NCBI RefSeq assembly: GCF_014655955.1
Contig: NZ_BNBO01000048.1
Coordinates: forward strand, 1 to 64,000
Direction of reading: 5' to 3'
From: Kitasatospora indigofera
GTDB lineage: Bacteria > Actinomycetota > Actinomycetes > Streptomycetales > Streptomycetaceae
Length of the DNA: 64,000 nt
A program made the position numbers and the translations under genes. Positions 28,688 through 37,196 of the stretch are shown here, piece by piece (the first letter of the stretch is position 1; every line of letters begins with the position of its first letter). Under the pieces are notes generated by a model. That model searched no databases. It was not told the DNA's origin and saw nothing but the letters and a program-made list of their open reading frames with translations.

Positions 28688-30357
28688 GCGCCGCCACCGC
28701 CCTCGCCACCGCCGGCTCCGCCGTGGGAGCGGCCGCCCCGCCGTCGGCCGCTTCCACGGGGGAGCACCACGGCCTCGCCGTCGCCCTGTTCGCGGTGGTC
28801 GTGCTGGTCACCCTGGCGATCACGCTCTGGGCCGGCCGGCGCGGCCAGGCCGCCGAGGACTTCTTCGCTGGCGGCCGGGACTTCAGCCCGCTGCAGAACG
28901 GCTTCGCGCTCTCCGGCGACTACCTCTCGGCCGCCTCCTTCCTCGGCGTCGCCGGGCTGATCGCGCTCTACGGGTACGACGGCGTGCTGTACAGCATCGG
29001 CTTCCTGGTGGCCTGGCTGGTGGTGCTGATGCTGGTCGCCGAACTGGTCCGCAACGCCGGCCGCTACACCCTGGCGGACGTGCTGGCGCTGCGGATGCGC
29101 CACCGCCAGGTGCGGGCGGCGGCCGGCAGCGCCAGCATCGTGGTCACCCTGCTGTACCTGGTCGCGCAGATGGTCGGCGCGGGCAGCCTGGTGGCGCTGC
29201 TGCTGGGCACGGACAGCGGACAGGCGAAGACCTGGACGATCGTCGGGGTCGGCGCGCTGATGATCGTCTACGTGACGGTCGGCGGGATGCGGGCCACCAC
29301 CTGGATCCAGATCGTCAAGGCCTTCCTGCTGATCGCCGGGTCCGTGCTGCTCACCGTGCTGGTGCTGGTCCGCTTCCACGGTGACCTGGCCGGCCTGATG
29401 CGGACCGCCGCCGAGCGCAGCGGCGCCGGGCAGCGGTACCTGGAGCCCGGCCTCAAGTACGGGACGGGCCTGACCAGCCGGCTGGACTTCTTCAGCCTGG
29501 GGCTGGCCCTGGTGCTCGGCACCGCGGGGCTGCCGCACATCCTGTCGCGCTTCTACACCGTGCCCACCGCCCGGGCCGCCCGGCGCTCCACGATGTGGGC
29601 GATCGGACTGGTCGGCGCCTTCTACCTGATGGCGATCGTGCTGGGCCTGGGCGCCACCGCCCTGATCGGCTCGCCGGCCGTGCGGGCGGCGAACCCGGCG
29701 GGCAACACCGCCGTCCCGCTGCTGGCGCTCAACCTCGGCGGCGGTGAGGGCAGCACCTTGGGGATCATCCTCTTCGCGCTGATCTCCGCCATCGCCTTCG
29801 CCACCATCCTGGCCGTGGTCGCGGGGCTGACCCTGGCCTCCTCGGCGGCCTTCGCGCACGACCTGTACGCCCGGGTCTGGCGCCGGGCGGACGCCGGCGG
29901 CCAGGTGACCGAGCACCAGGAGGTGCTGGTGGCCCGGATGGCGGCGGTGGTGATCGGGGCGCTGGCGATCGCGCTGAGCCTGTTCGCCCAGCAGCTGAAC
30001 GTGGCCTTCCTGGTCGGCCTGGCCTTCGCCGTCGCGGCCTCGGCCAACCTGCCGGTGCTGCTGTTCAGCCTGTTCTGGCGGCGGTTCACCACCCGGGGAG
30101 CCATCTGGTCGGTGTACGGGGGGCTCGTCCCCGCAGTGCTGCTGGTGATCTTCTCCCCGGTGGTCTCGGGCAGCCGGACGGCGGTCTTCCCCGGTCTGGA
30201 CTTCCACTGGTTCCCGCTGGAGAACCCCGGTCTGGTCTCCATCCCGCTGGGCTTCCTGGCCGGCTGGCTCGGCACGCTCACCTCCAGGGAGCTGCCGGAC
30301 CCGGACCGGTACGCGGAGCTGGAGGTCAGGGCCCTGACCGGCACCGGGGCGGCCTGA
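28684..30357 (+). CDS. Cation:acetate-type symporter (sodium:solute symporter family)
   Basis: A 557-residue membrane transporter of the SSS family, ActP/MctC group, which brings in acetate, propionate or pyruvate with a cation. About 13 hydrophobic helices are visible. Family motifs include FFAGGRDFSPLQNGFALSGDYLSAASFLG near the N-terminus, GYDGVLYSIGFLVAW, RMRHRQVRAAAGSASIVVTLLYLVAQMVGAG, and LGTAGLPHILSRFYTVPTARAARRS in the middle. It starts at GTG 28684, overlapping the DUF485 stop. The exact monocarboxylate cannot be told. The two neighbouring two-component systems are candidates for its control. Confidence 0.9.
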   Translation: MSAATALATAGSAVGAAAPPSAASTGEHHGLAVALFAVVVLVTLAITLWAGRRGQAAEDFFAGGRDFSPLQNGFALSGDYLSAASFLGVAGLIALYGYDGVLYSIGFLVAWLVVLMLVAELVRNAGRYTLADVLALRMRHRQVRAAAGSASIVVTLLYLVAQMVGAGSLVALLLGTDSGQAKTWTIVGVGALMIVYVTVGGMRATTWIQIVKAFLLIAGSVLLTVLVLVRFHGDLAGLMRTAAERSGAGQRYLEPGLKYGTGLTSRLDFFSLGLALVLGTAGLPHILSRFYTVPTARAARRSTMWAIGLVGAFYLMAIVLGLGATALIGSPAVRAANPAGNTAVPLLALNLGGGEGSTLGIILFALISAIAFATILAVVAGLTLASSAAFAHDLYARVWRRADAGGQVTEHQEVLVARMAAVVIGALAIALSLFAQQLNVAFLVGLAFAVAASANLPVLLFSLFWRRFTTRGAIWSVYGGLVPAVLLVIFSPVVSGSRTAVFPGLDFHWFPLENPGLVSIPLGFLAGWLGTLTSRELPDPDRYAELEVRALTGTGAA

Positions 30358-30360
30358 CCG

Positions 30361-30423
30361 GGCCGGGGCCGCCCTCCGGAGCACCCGGTGCACCCGCCGC
30401 ACCCGGTGCGGTCGGCCCCGGCC
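30361..30423. terminator. Cruciform-like hairpin between convergent genes
   Basis: An 11-bp outer stem (30361-30371 with 30413-30423) encloses two copies of the palindrome GCACCCGGTGC (30381-30391 and 30399-30409). It fills the whole gap between the symporter and the CitB-type regulator genes, so it probably ends transcription from both sides. Confidence 0.6.
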
Positions 30424-31116
30424 TCAGCGGCGTTCGGCGGGCAGCACGTACCGGTGCTCGGGCCGGCCGGTGTCGCCGTAGCGCAGGCTCAGCCGCAGCC
30501 GGCTGTCGCGCTCCAGCTGCTTGAGGTAGCGCTGGGCGGTGGAGCGGCTCAGGCCGGTGGCGTCCGCGACCTCCTGGGCGGAGAGCGGGCGCCCGGCCCG
30601 GCGCAGCTCGCCGAGCACCAGGTCGGTGGTCGGCGCCGAGTGCCCCTTCGGCAGCGTCGCCATCGGGGAGGCGGCGCTGCGCAGGGTGGCGAACATCCGG
30701 TCGACCTCGTCCTGGCAGGCCTCCCGGGCGGCCGGCCCGGCCAGCGCGTGCCGCAGGTCGGCGTAGGCGACGAGCTTCTCGCGCAGCCCGGCGAAGGTGA
30801 ACGGCTTGACCAGGTACTGCAGGGCGCCGTGCTGCATGGCGGCGTGCACGGTCGAGACGTCGCGGGCGGCGGTGACCATCATGACGTCGCAGCCGATCTG
30901 CCGCTCGCGCATGCTGAGGACCAGTTCGAGACCGGTGCGGTCGGGCAGGTGGTGGTCGAGCAGCAGCAGGTCCACCGGCCGGCGCTCCAGCGCGGCCAGC
31001 GCCTCGCCGGCGCTGTGCGCCGTGCCGACCACCCGGAACCCGGGCACCTTGGCCGCGTAGGCGGCGTGCACGTCGGCGACCCGGAAGTCGTCGTCCACCA
31101 CCAGGACGTCGATCAC
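30424..31116 (-). CDS. CitB/DcuR-type response regulator
   Basis: A 230-residue response regulator of the citrate/dicarboxylate class. The receiver domain has VLVVDDDF, the phospho-acceptor aspartate in LLLDHHLPD, MVTAARD and the conserved lysine in YLVKPF. A helical linker leads to a C-terminal HTH (LSAQEVADATGLSRSTAQRYLKQLER, about residues 175-205), the IclR-like winged helix used by this class. Start is GTG 31114-31116 with GGAGGGAG upstream. The kinase stop at 31113 overlaps it as GTGA. By family, regulators of this class act on transporters for organic acids; both the symporter and the NitT/TauT-type importer are near. Confidence 0.92.
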   Translation of the reverse strand: MIDVLVVDDDFRVADVHAAYAAKVPGFRVVGTAHSAGEALAALERRPVDLLLLDHHLPDRTGLELVLSMRERQIGCDVMMVTAARDVSTVHAAMQHGALQYLVKPFTFAGLREKLVAYADLRHALAGPAAREACQDEVDRMFATLRSAASPMATLPKGHSAPTTDLVLGELRRAGRPLSAQEVADATGLSRSTAQRYLKQLERDSRLRLSLRYGDTGRPEHRYVLPAERR

Positions 31117-32762
31117 GGCGCTCCCTCCAGGGCTGGTTCCACGGCTGCCTCCGCGAGGGCCGCGGGGTGCAGGGCCTCGGGGTGCAGGGCCTCGGGCAGT
31201 TCGACGGTGAAGCGGGCGCCGCCGAGCGGGCCGCGGTCGACCGCGATCCGCCCGCCGGCCCGTTCGACCAGGCGGCGCACCATCGCGAGGCCGAGGCCGC
31301 GCGGGCGGTGCGCGGGGGCCTCCTTGCTGGTCCAGCCCTCGTCGAAGATCCGGGTCCGCAGCTCGGCGGGCACGCCGGGCCCGTTGTCCTCGACCCCCAG
31401 CAGCAGGGTCGAGCCCGCGGCGAGCGCGGTGATCTCGACCGTCCCGCCGGCCGGCGAGCCCGGCGCGCCGAGCGAGTCGACGGCGTTGTCGATCAGGTTG
31501 CCCAGCACGGTAACCAGCGCCCGCGGGTCCAGGGCGGCGTCCGGCAGATGGCTGCCGGCGGTGACCGCCAGCCGCACGCCGCGCTCGGCGGCCACCGCGG
31601 CCTTGCCGGCCAGCAGGGCGGCCACGTGCGGGTCCTGCACCTGCTCGGCGATCTTCGCGGCGACCGCGGCGTGCGAACCGGACTGCTCCGAGATGAACGC
31701 CACCGCCTGCTCGTGCAGGCCGAGCTCCAGCAGGCCGAGCAGGGTGTGCATCCGGTTGGCGTGCTCGTGGTCCTGGGCCCGCAGGGCCTCGGTGAGGGTG
31801 CGGGTGGTGTCCAGCTCGCGGACCAGGGACTCCAGCTCGGTACGGTCCCGCAGGGTCACCACCGCGCCGTCCTGCTCCGTGGTGGTGCGGTTCACCACCA
31901 GCACCCGGTCGCCCAGCACGGCCGGCAGGTCGGCGCCCTCGGTCCGGCCGGCCAGCACGTCGGCGAGCCGGCCGGGCGGCAGCACCTCGTCGACCGGCCG
32001 CCCGACGCAGTCGGCGGGCAGCGCCAGCAGCCGGAAGGCCTCGTCGTTGGCCAGCCGGATCCGGCCGCGCCGGTCGAGCGCCACCATGCCCTCGCGGATG
32101 CCGTGCAGCATCGCCTCGCGTTCGACCAGCAGCGCCGAGATGTCGGCCAGCGCGATGTTGTGGGTCCGCCGCTTGAGCCGGCGGGCCAGCAGCAGGGTGG
32201 CGGCCAGGCCGGCGGCGAGGCCGGCACCGGCGCAGAGCAGGATGCCCGGCACCATGCCCAGCATCCGGCGGCGGATCGAGTCGTCGCTGATCCCCACCGA
32301 CACCTCGCCGACGATCCGGCCGTCGGCCAGCCGCAGCGGCACCTTGCCGCGCGCGGTGCGGCCCAGCGTGCCCTGCTGGATCGCGGTGACGCTGCGCCCG
32401 CTCAGCGCGGGCTCGGGGTCGGTGCTGACCCGCTGGCCGATCCGCGCGGGGTCGGTGTGCGAGAGCCGGATGCCGTCCAGATCGGTGATCACCACGAAGC
32501 TGGCGCCGGTGGCCAGCCGGATCTGCTCGGCGTCGCGCTGGGCGGCGGCGGAGTCCCGGTCCTGGGCGGCCAGTGCGATGTTCTCGTCGGCGGCGGTGGA
32601 CTGGGCGATGGACAGGGCCCGCTGCATCGCGTCGCGATCGAGCTCCGAACTGACCGGGGCGAGGAACAGCCCGGCGGTGACGGCGGTGACGCCGACGGTC
32701 ACCACGGTCTGGCTCAGCAGCAGCTGGGCGAAGACCCGGCGGGGCCAGTGCGGGCGCTTCAA
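31113..32762 (-). CDS. CitA/DcuS-type sensor histidine kinase
   Basis: A 549-residue membrane kinase. The first membrane helix (about residues 16-35) and second (about 175-195) flank an extracytoplasmic PDC-type ligand domain (about 38-172), with ASFVVITDLDGIRLSHTDP and RIVGEVSVGIS typical of citrate/dicarboxylate sensors. A cytoplasmic PAS domain (about 215-320) follows. Then comes the SpoB-like phospho-acceptor helix ALRAQDHEHANRMHTLLGLLELG, whose QDHEHANRMH motif holds the target histidine, and a HATPase_c domain ending in RGLGLAMVRRLVERAGG. The start is TTG 32760-32762 with GAGAGGAG upstream. The gene is divergent from the NitT/TauT-type ABC operon, whose substrate may be its ligand. Confidence 0.9.
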   Translation of the reverse strand: MKRPHWPRRVFAQLLLSQTVVTVGVTAVTAGLFLAPVSSELDRDAMQRALSIAQSTAADENIALAAQDRDSAAAQRDAEQIRLATGASFVVITDLDGIRLSHTDPARIGQRVSTDPEPALSGRSVTAIQQGTLGRTARGKVPLRLADGRIVGEVSVGISDDSIRRRMLGMVPGILLCAGAGLAAGLAATLLLARRLKRRTHNIALADISALLVEREAMLHGIREGMVALDRRGRIRLANDEAFRLLALPADCVGRPVDEVLPPGRLADVLAGRTEGADLPAVLGDRVLVVNRTTTEQDGAVVTLRDRTELESLVRELDTTRTLTEALRAQDHEHANRMHTLLGLLELGLHEQAVAFISEQSGSHAAVAAKIAEQVQDPHVAALLAGKAAVAAERGVRLAVTAGSHLPDAALDPRALVTVLGNLIDNAVDSLGAPGSPAGGTVEITALAAGSTLLLGVEDNGPGVPAELRTRIFDEGWTSKEAPAHRPRGLGLAMVRRLVERAGGRIAVDRGPLGGARFTVELPEALHPEALHPAALAEAAVEPALEGAP

Positions 32763-33086
32763 CGGGTGCTCCTCTCCGGTGCCGGTTCGATGGCGGTGCC
32801 GATGGGTGGTGCGGATGGTGATGCCGGCCCGGCGGTACAGGTAACGGTGCCGGTCCGCCGGTCCCGGCCGGTGCGGTCGTGGCGGCGGGTCGGCACACCC
32901 TACGTTTCGGCCGTGTTTCTGTCAGCCCGCGCCCCCGCAGTTGTAGCGGAAGCAAAACGAGCAGAACACCCCTCAACGCGCGGAAGCCGCAGTACGCCGA
33001 CAAGGCTCCCGCCGTGGCGTACGCCACTCCTAACCTCCGGAGCACAGCACAGAACCCCGGCGACGGAGCCGGACCTCGGAGGTCTC
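32763..33086. promoter_or_regulatory. Divergent promoter region of the CitA-type kinase and the ABC importer
   Basis: A 324-bp gap with no gene. The part 32910-32965 is lower in GC and includes runs such as GCAAAACGAG, which would suit a CitB-type binding site or promoter. I could not define -35/-10 elements or a clean operator. Confidence 0.45.
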
Positions 33087-33962
33087 ATGAGCGAGCAAGG
33101 CAAGCCGGTCACCGGAGGGGGTACCAGCACCCCGGAGCGGCCCGCGGCGTCGTCCGCCGCCGTCCCGGCGATCGAGCTGACCAACGCGACCAAGCGGTTC
33201 AGGACGCCCTCGGGGGCCCTGCACACCGCCGTCCGCGACCTGGACCTCACGGTCGCCCAGGGTGAGTTCGTGGCCGTGGTCGGCCCCACCGGCTGCGGCA
33301 AGTCCACCACGTTGACACTGGTCAGCGGCCTGGAGGAGCCGACCGAGGGCGAGGTGCGGGTGCAGGGCCGGCCGGTCGCCGGGATCAGCGACCAGGTCGG
33401 GTTCGTGTTCCAGCAGGACGCGGTCTTCCCCTGGCGCACCGTCCTGTCGAACGTGATGGCCGGCCCGCGCTTCCGCGGGGTGCCCGTCGCCGAGGCCCGC
33501 GAGCGGGCCCGCGACTGGCTGGCCCGGGTGGGCCTGGCCGCCTTCGAGGACCGCTACCCGCACCAGCTGTCCGGCGGCATGCGCAAGCGCGTGGCGCTCG
33601 CCCAGACCTTCGTCAACGACCCGAAGATCCTGCTGATGGACGAGCCGTTCTCGGCGCTGGACGTGCAGACCCGGGCGCTGATGTCGGACCAGCTGCTCGA
33701 CCTGTGGGCGGGCACCGGCTCCTCGGTCGTCTTCGTCACCCACGACCTGGACGAGGCGATCGCGCTGGCCGACCGGGTGGTCGTCATGACGGCCGGCCCC
33801 GCCACCGTCAAGGAGGTCTTCACCGTCGACCTGCCGCGGCCCCGCACGGTCGAGGCGGTCCGGCTGGAGCCCCGGTTCATCGAGATCTACCGCGAAATCT
33901 GGGCGTCCCTCGGCGAAGAGGTCCGCATCACCAGGGAGAGAGGAGCGGGCAATGCCGCTTGA
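33087..33962 (+). CDS. NitT/TauT-type ABC transporter ATP-binding protein
   Basis: A 291-residue ATPase that energises uptake. All motifs are canonical: Walker A GPTGCGKST (about residue 70), a Q-loop in GFVFQQDAVFPW (the QxxxxxPW form characteristic of the nitrate/taurine/thiamine-precursor class), signature LSGGMRKRVALA, Walker B ILLMDEPFSALD and H-loop VTHDLDEAI. A 30-residue polar N-terminal extension precedes the domain. ATG 33087 has GGAGG five bases upstream. It overlaps the permease by 11 bases. The canonical motifs contrast with the degenerate ATPase at 15047. Confidence 0.94.
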   Translation: MSEQGKPVTGGGTSTPERPAASSAAVPAIELTNATKRFRTPSGALHTAVRDLDLTVAQGEFVAVVGPTGCGKSTTLTLVSGLEEPTEGEVRVQGRPVAGISDQVGFVFQQDAVFPWRTVLSNVMAGPRFRGVPVAEARERARDWLARVGLAAFEDRYPHQLSGGMRKRVALAQTFVNDPKILLMDEPFSALDVQTRALMSDQLLDLWAGTGSSVVFVTHDLDEAIALADRVVVMTAGPATVKEVFTVDLPRPRTVEAVRLEPRFIEIYREIWASLGEEVRITRERGAGNAA

Positions 33963-34833
33963 CAGTACGTTGGACACCGCGGCGCCCGCCGCCCCCGCCC
34001 CCGCGCCGCCGGCCACCCGCACCGAGGCCCGCGAACGGGCCGCCCGCCACCGGAGGTTCACCGTCCTCGGGGCCCGGGTGCTGGTGCTGGCGCTCTTCCT
34101 GGGGCTCTGGGAGGTCTGCGCCCGGACCGAGGTCGTCGACCCGTTCAACTTCTCCCAGCCGTCCCGGATCTGGAGCCAGATCTGGCAGTGGATCACCCAC
34201 GGCACCGCCCAGGGCTCGCTCGGCGAGCAGATCGCCTACACCCTGTACGAGGCCCTGACCGGCTGGGTCATCGGTGTCGTCGGCGGGGTGCTGCTGGGCA
34301 TCGCGCTCGGCCGGATCCGGTTCCTGGCGGACGTCCTCGGTCCGTACATCAAGGTGCTCAACGCGATCCCCCGGATCGTCCTCGCGCCGATCTTCCTGAT
34401 CTGGTTCGGCCTCGGCCCGGCCTCCAAGGTGGCCTCGGCCGTCGTCCTGGTCTTCTTCCCGGTCTTCTTCAACGCCTTCCAGGGCGCCCGCGAGGTGGAC
34501 CGCAACCTGGTCGCGAACGCCCGGATCCTGGGCGCCGACAACCGCAGGGTCACCCTCCAGGTGGTCATCCCCGCCGCCACCACCTGGATCTTCACCAGCC
34601 TGCACGTCAGCTTCGGCTTCGCGCTGATCGGCGCCATCGTCGGCGAGTACATCGGCGCCACCAAGGGTCTCGGCCTGCTGGTCGCCGCCGCCCAGGGCAC
34701 CTTCAACGCCGCCGGTGTGTACGCCGCCATGACGATCCTGGCGGTGGTCGCCCTGCTCACCGAGGGCGTGCTGACCTTCGCCGAGAAACGGCTGTTCCGC
34801 TGGAAGCCGGCCGACGCCGGCGACGGCCGCTGA
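33952..34833 (+). CDS. NitT/TauT-type ABC transporter permease
   Basis: A 293-residue membrane protein with six helices and the BPD_transp_1 coupling loop, EVDRNLVANARILGADNRRVTLQVVIPAATTWIF (about residues 183-216). Helices lie near 42-60, 103-120, 140-165, 220-240 and 258-280. The ordered Pro/Ala N-terminus is cytoplasmic. The start overlaps the ATPase end by 11 bases, and the binding-protein gene follows 72 bp later. With them it forms a three-gene importer. Confidence 0.92.
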   Translation: MPLDSTLDTAAPAAPAPAPPATRTEARERAARHRRFTVLGARVLVLALFLGLWEVCARTEVVDPFNFSQPSRIWSQIWQWITHGTAQGSLGEQIAYTLYEALTGWVIGVVGGVLLGIALGRIRFLADVLGPYIKVLNAIPRIVLAPIFLIWFGLGPASKVASAVVLVFFPVFFNAFQGAREVDRNLVANARILGADNRRVTLQVVIPAATTWIFTSLHVSFGFALIGAIVGEYIGATKGLGLLVAAAQGTFNAAGVYAAMTILAVVALLTEGVLTFAEKRLFRWKPADAGDGR

Positions 34834-34905
34834 CCCAGCCCCCGCCCCCACCCCCCCCGCGTCTCGTCCGCCCCGCCCGCAGAAGCAGAAAGAGGCCCCC
34901 ACCTC

Positions 34906-35967
34906 ATGCGCAGAACCGCCGTAGCCGTCGTCGCCGCCGCGCTGCTCGCCTCCCTCACCGCCTGTGCCAACGACGCCGCCTCCACCTCGCACAGCGGCGC
35001 CGCACCGGCCGGCCAGTCCGTCGACGGGCCCAAGGTCAAGATCATGGTCGGCGGCCTGGACAAGGTCATCTACCTGCCCGCCATGCTCACCCAGCGCCTC
35101 GGGTACTTCGCCGAGGCCGGCGTCAACGTCGAGCTGATGAGCGAGCCCGCCGGCGTCAACGCCACCACCGCCCTGCTGGCCGGGGACGTCCAGGGCGCGG
35201 TCGGCTTCTACGACCACACCATCGACCTCCAGGCCAAGGGCAAGTCCGTCGAATCGGTGGTCCAGTTCTCGCAGGCGCCCGGCGAGGTCGAGGTGGTCTC
35301 CAGCAAGCAGGCGGACGCCGTGAAGTCCGGCGCCGACTTCAAGGGCAAGAAGCTCGGCGTCACCAGCCTCGGCTCCTCCACCGACTTCCTCACCAAGTAC
35401 CTGGCCGTCAAGAACGGTGTCCCGGTCAGCGAGTTCAGCCCGATCGCGGTCGGCGCCGGCCAGACCTTCATCGCCGCCCTCCAGCAGGGCAGCATCGACG
35501 CCGGCATGACCACCGACCCGACCGTGGCCAACATCCTCGCCAAGGACCTCGGCAAGGTGCTGTACGACATGCGCACCCCCGAGGGCTCCCGGGCCGCGCT
35601 CGGCGGCCTCTACCCCTCGTCCTCGCTCTACATGAACACCGACTGGGTCGAGAAGAACAAGGACACCACCCAGAAGCTCGCCAACGCGTTCGTGAAGACG
35701 CTGAAGTGGATGTCCAACCACTCGCCCGAGGAGATCGCCGCCAAGATGCCGGCCGACTACGGCCAGGGCGGCGCGGACCAGTACGCGGCCGCGATCAAGG
35801 CCACCCTGCCGATGTTCACCACGGACGGGGTGATGCCCGCGGACGGTCCGAAGACGGTGCTCGCGGTGCTCGCCGCCTTCCACCCGGACGTCCAGGGCAA
35901 GGAGTCCTCGATCGACCTCGCCAAGACCTACACCACCGAGTTCGTCAGCAAGGCCGCGGCCGGCTGA
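34906..35967 (+). CDS. ABC transporter substrate-binding lipoprotein (NMT1/SsuA-like)
   Basis: A 353-residue extracellular binding protein. A short signal ends in the lipobox LTAC (residues 17-20), so cysteine 20 is lipidated and anchors the protein to the outer face of the membrane. The mature part follows the NMT1/THI5-like periplasmic-binding fold: YLPAMLTQRLGYFAEAGVNVELM, ATTALLAGDVQGAVGFYDH, GKKLGVTSLGSSTDFLTKYLAV and a second lobe with DAGMTTDPTVANILAKDLG. Members bind sulfonates, nitrate, pyrimidine precursors or other small ligands; the substrate here cannot be told. AGAAAGAGG precedes the ATG. Two hairpins follow the gene. Confidence 0.91.
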   Translation: MRRTAVAVVAAALLASLTACANDAASTSHSGAAPAGQSVDGPKVKIMVGGLDKVIYLPAMLTQRLGYFAEAGVNVELMSEPAGVNATTALLAGDVQGAVGFYDHTIDLQAKGKSVESVVQFSQAPGEVEVVSSKQADAVKSGADFKGKKLGVTSLGSSTDFLTKYLAVKNGVPVSEFSPIAVGAGQTFIAALQQGSIDAGMTTDPTVANILAKDLGKVLYDMRTPEGSRAALGGLYPSSSLYMNTDWVEKNKDTTQKLANAFVKTLKWMSNHSPEEIAAKMPADYGQGGADQYAAAIKATLPMFTTDGVMPADGPKTVLAVLAAFHPDVQGKESSIDLAKTYTTEFVSKAAAG

Positions 35968-35972
35968 CCCGC

Positions 35973-36001
35973 CCGGCGGGCCCCGCACCGGGGCCCGCCG
36001 G
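35973..36001 (+). terminator. Terminator of the ABC importer operon
   Basis: A 13-bp perfect stem (35973-35985 with 35989-36001) and three-base loop, five bases after the stop codon of the binding-protein gene. Confidence 0.75.
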
Positions 36002-36057
36002 CACCCGGGGCGCGACGCGGCCGCCAGGCCGCCCCCCCTCGTCGCGCCGCCGGGGCG

Positions 36058-36093
36058 CGGCCCCGCACCTCCCGGACAGCGGGTGCGGGGCCG
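36058..36093. terminator. Second hairpin between convergent genes
   Basis: A 12-bp perfect stem (36058-36069 with 36082-36093). It lies between the binding-protein gene and the converging sucrase/ferredoxin-like gene, whose stop is at 36153. Confidence 0.6.
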
Positions 36094-36152
36094 CCGCCGT
36101 GCCACGGGTGCCGCCTCGGCACCGGCACCGGTAGCGGCCCGGCAGCCGGCCG

Positions 36153-37055
36153 TCAGAGCTGCCGCAGCGCCGTCACGTCCATCCGGGCCGGCCTCGCCGC
36201 GGCCTTGCCGCAGCTCTCCGGACGCGGCGGCTCACTGGCCCCCTGGGTCACCTCGGCCTCCCAGCCCCGGCCGTCCGCGTGCCGGACCGTGACCAGCCAG
36301 CGGCCCTCGCCGTCCGGCCGCTGGGCCGCCGTCAGCACGTCCACCCGGGTCTCCCCGGTCAGCTCCCGCACCGCGTGCTCGGCCGCCTGGCCCGGGCGGT
36401 CCCAGCCCGAACAGCCCCGCGACCACTCCGGCACCATGTGCCCCGCGGCCGTCGCCGCCAGCACCTCCTTGGCGCTCTCCGGCGTCAGCCGCCCGTACGC
36501 GTAGCCGTACGGCAGCACCAGCATGGTGGGGGAGAAGCGGTGCCCGCCCAGATGCGTGACCTCCCAGACCTCGCTGTGCCCGGCCGCCGCCAGGTCCGCC
36601 GCCAGCGGCCGCCCGAGCAGCGCGCAGCAGCGGTCCCGCCGGCCGTTGGTGCACACCAGGGCCAGCGGCCCGCCCACGTGCTCGGCGCCGAAACCCTGGT
36701 GGTCGCCGGCCCCGAGCCCGCCGAAGTCCAGCGCCAGCAGCTCGGCCGGATCCGCCACCGAGGCCCGCCGCACCCAGGAGCGGCCCGGCACCGTGTGCGC
36801 GACGATCACCTCCCGCCGGGCGTCCGGCAGGCTGTCCGCGTGCCGCCCCGGCCGCCGGATCAGCGCCACCCGCACACCCGTCCCCTCGCAGGCCGCGTCC
36901 AGCGCCCGCCCGAGCGGAGCGCCGAGGTGGCTCTCGGTCAGCGCCTTGGCACCCCAGGGCCCGGTCTGTTCCACCAGCAGCCAGGTGGTCGCGGTCGCCG
37001 CCGTGGCGGACAGCGGCTCCGACAGTTCCAGCGACGCCGTCGCACAGGTGCTCAC
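36153..37055 (-). CDS. Sucrase/ferredoxin-like family protein
   Basis: A 300-residue cytosolic protein of the Suc_Fer-like family, related to thioredoxin-fold [2Fe-2S] ferredoxins. The family core is visible: LALVCTNGRRDRCCALLGRPLA, with cysteines that may hold a cluster, and EVTHLGGHRFSPTMLVLPYGYAYGRL, with two further histidines. The N-terminal third resembles the family start (TWLLVEQTGPWG). The exact activity is unknown; yeast relatives are implicated in iron-sulfur or metal homeostasis. GTG 37053-37055 is the only good start, without a strong ribosome site. A possible iron-box sequence lies immediately upstream. Confidence 0.86.
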   Translation of the reverse strand: MSTCATASLELSEPLSATAATATTWLLVEQTGPWGAKALTESHLGAPLGRALDAACEGTGVRVALIRRPGRHADSLPDARREVIVAHTVPGRSWVRRASVADPAELLALDFGGLGAGDHQGFGAEHVGGPLALVCTNGRRDRCCALLGRPLAADLAAAGHSEVWEVTHLGGHRFSPTMLVLPYGYAYGRLTPESAKEVLAATAAGHMVPEWSRGCSGWDRPGQAAEHAVRELTGETRVDVLTAAQRPDGEGRWLVTVRHADGRGWEAEVTQGASEPPRPESCGKAAARPARMDVTALRQL

Positions 37056-37074
37056 TCAGCTGAGCCTACCTTTG
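37056..37074 (-). promoter_or_regulatory. Iron-box-like sequence
   Basis: On the minus strand the 19 bases before the start codon read CAAAGGTAGGCTCAGCTGA, matching 12 of 19 positions of the DmdR/IdeR iron-box consensus as I remember it, including the central TAGGCT. It precedes an iron-sulfur-related gene. Match quality is moderate. Confidence 0.35.
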
Positions 37075-37148
37075 CCCGGGGGCGCCGACCCGGCAGGCAC
37101 CCCCGGCCCGCGCCCCCGCCGGACCGGCCGCACGGGCCCCGCGAACGC

Positions 37149-37180
37149 CGGGAGGGGGCGCCGACCGGCACCCCCTCCCG
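37149..37180 (-). terminator. Terminator of parC
   Basis: A 10-bp stem CGGGAGGGGG (37149-37158) with 37171-37180, plus an inner three-pair stem. It lies 17 bases after the parC stop and before the next minus-strand gene. Confidence 0.65.
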
Positions 37181-37196
37181 TCCGTCCCGCGAACCG

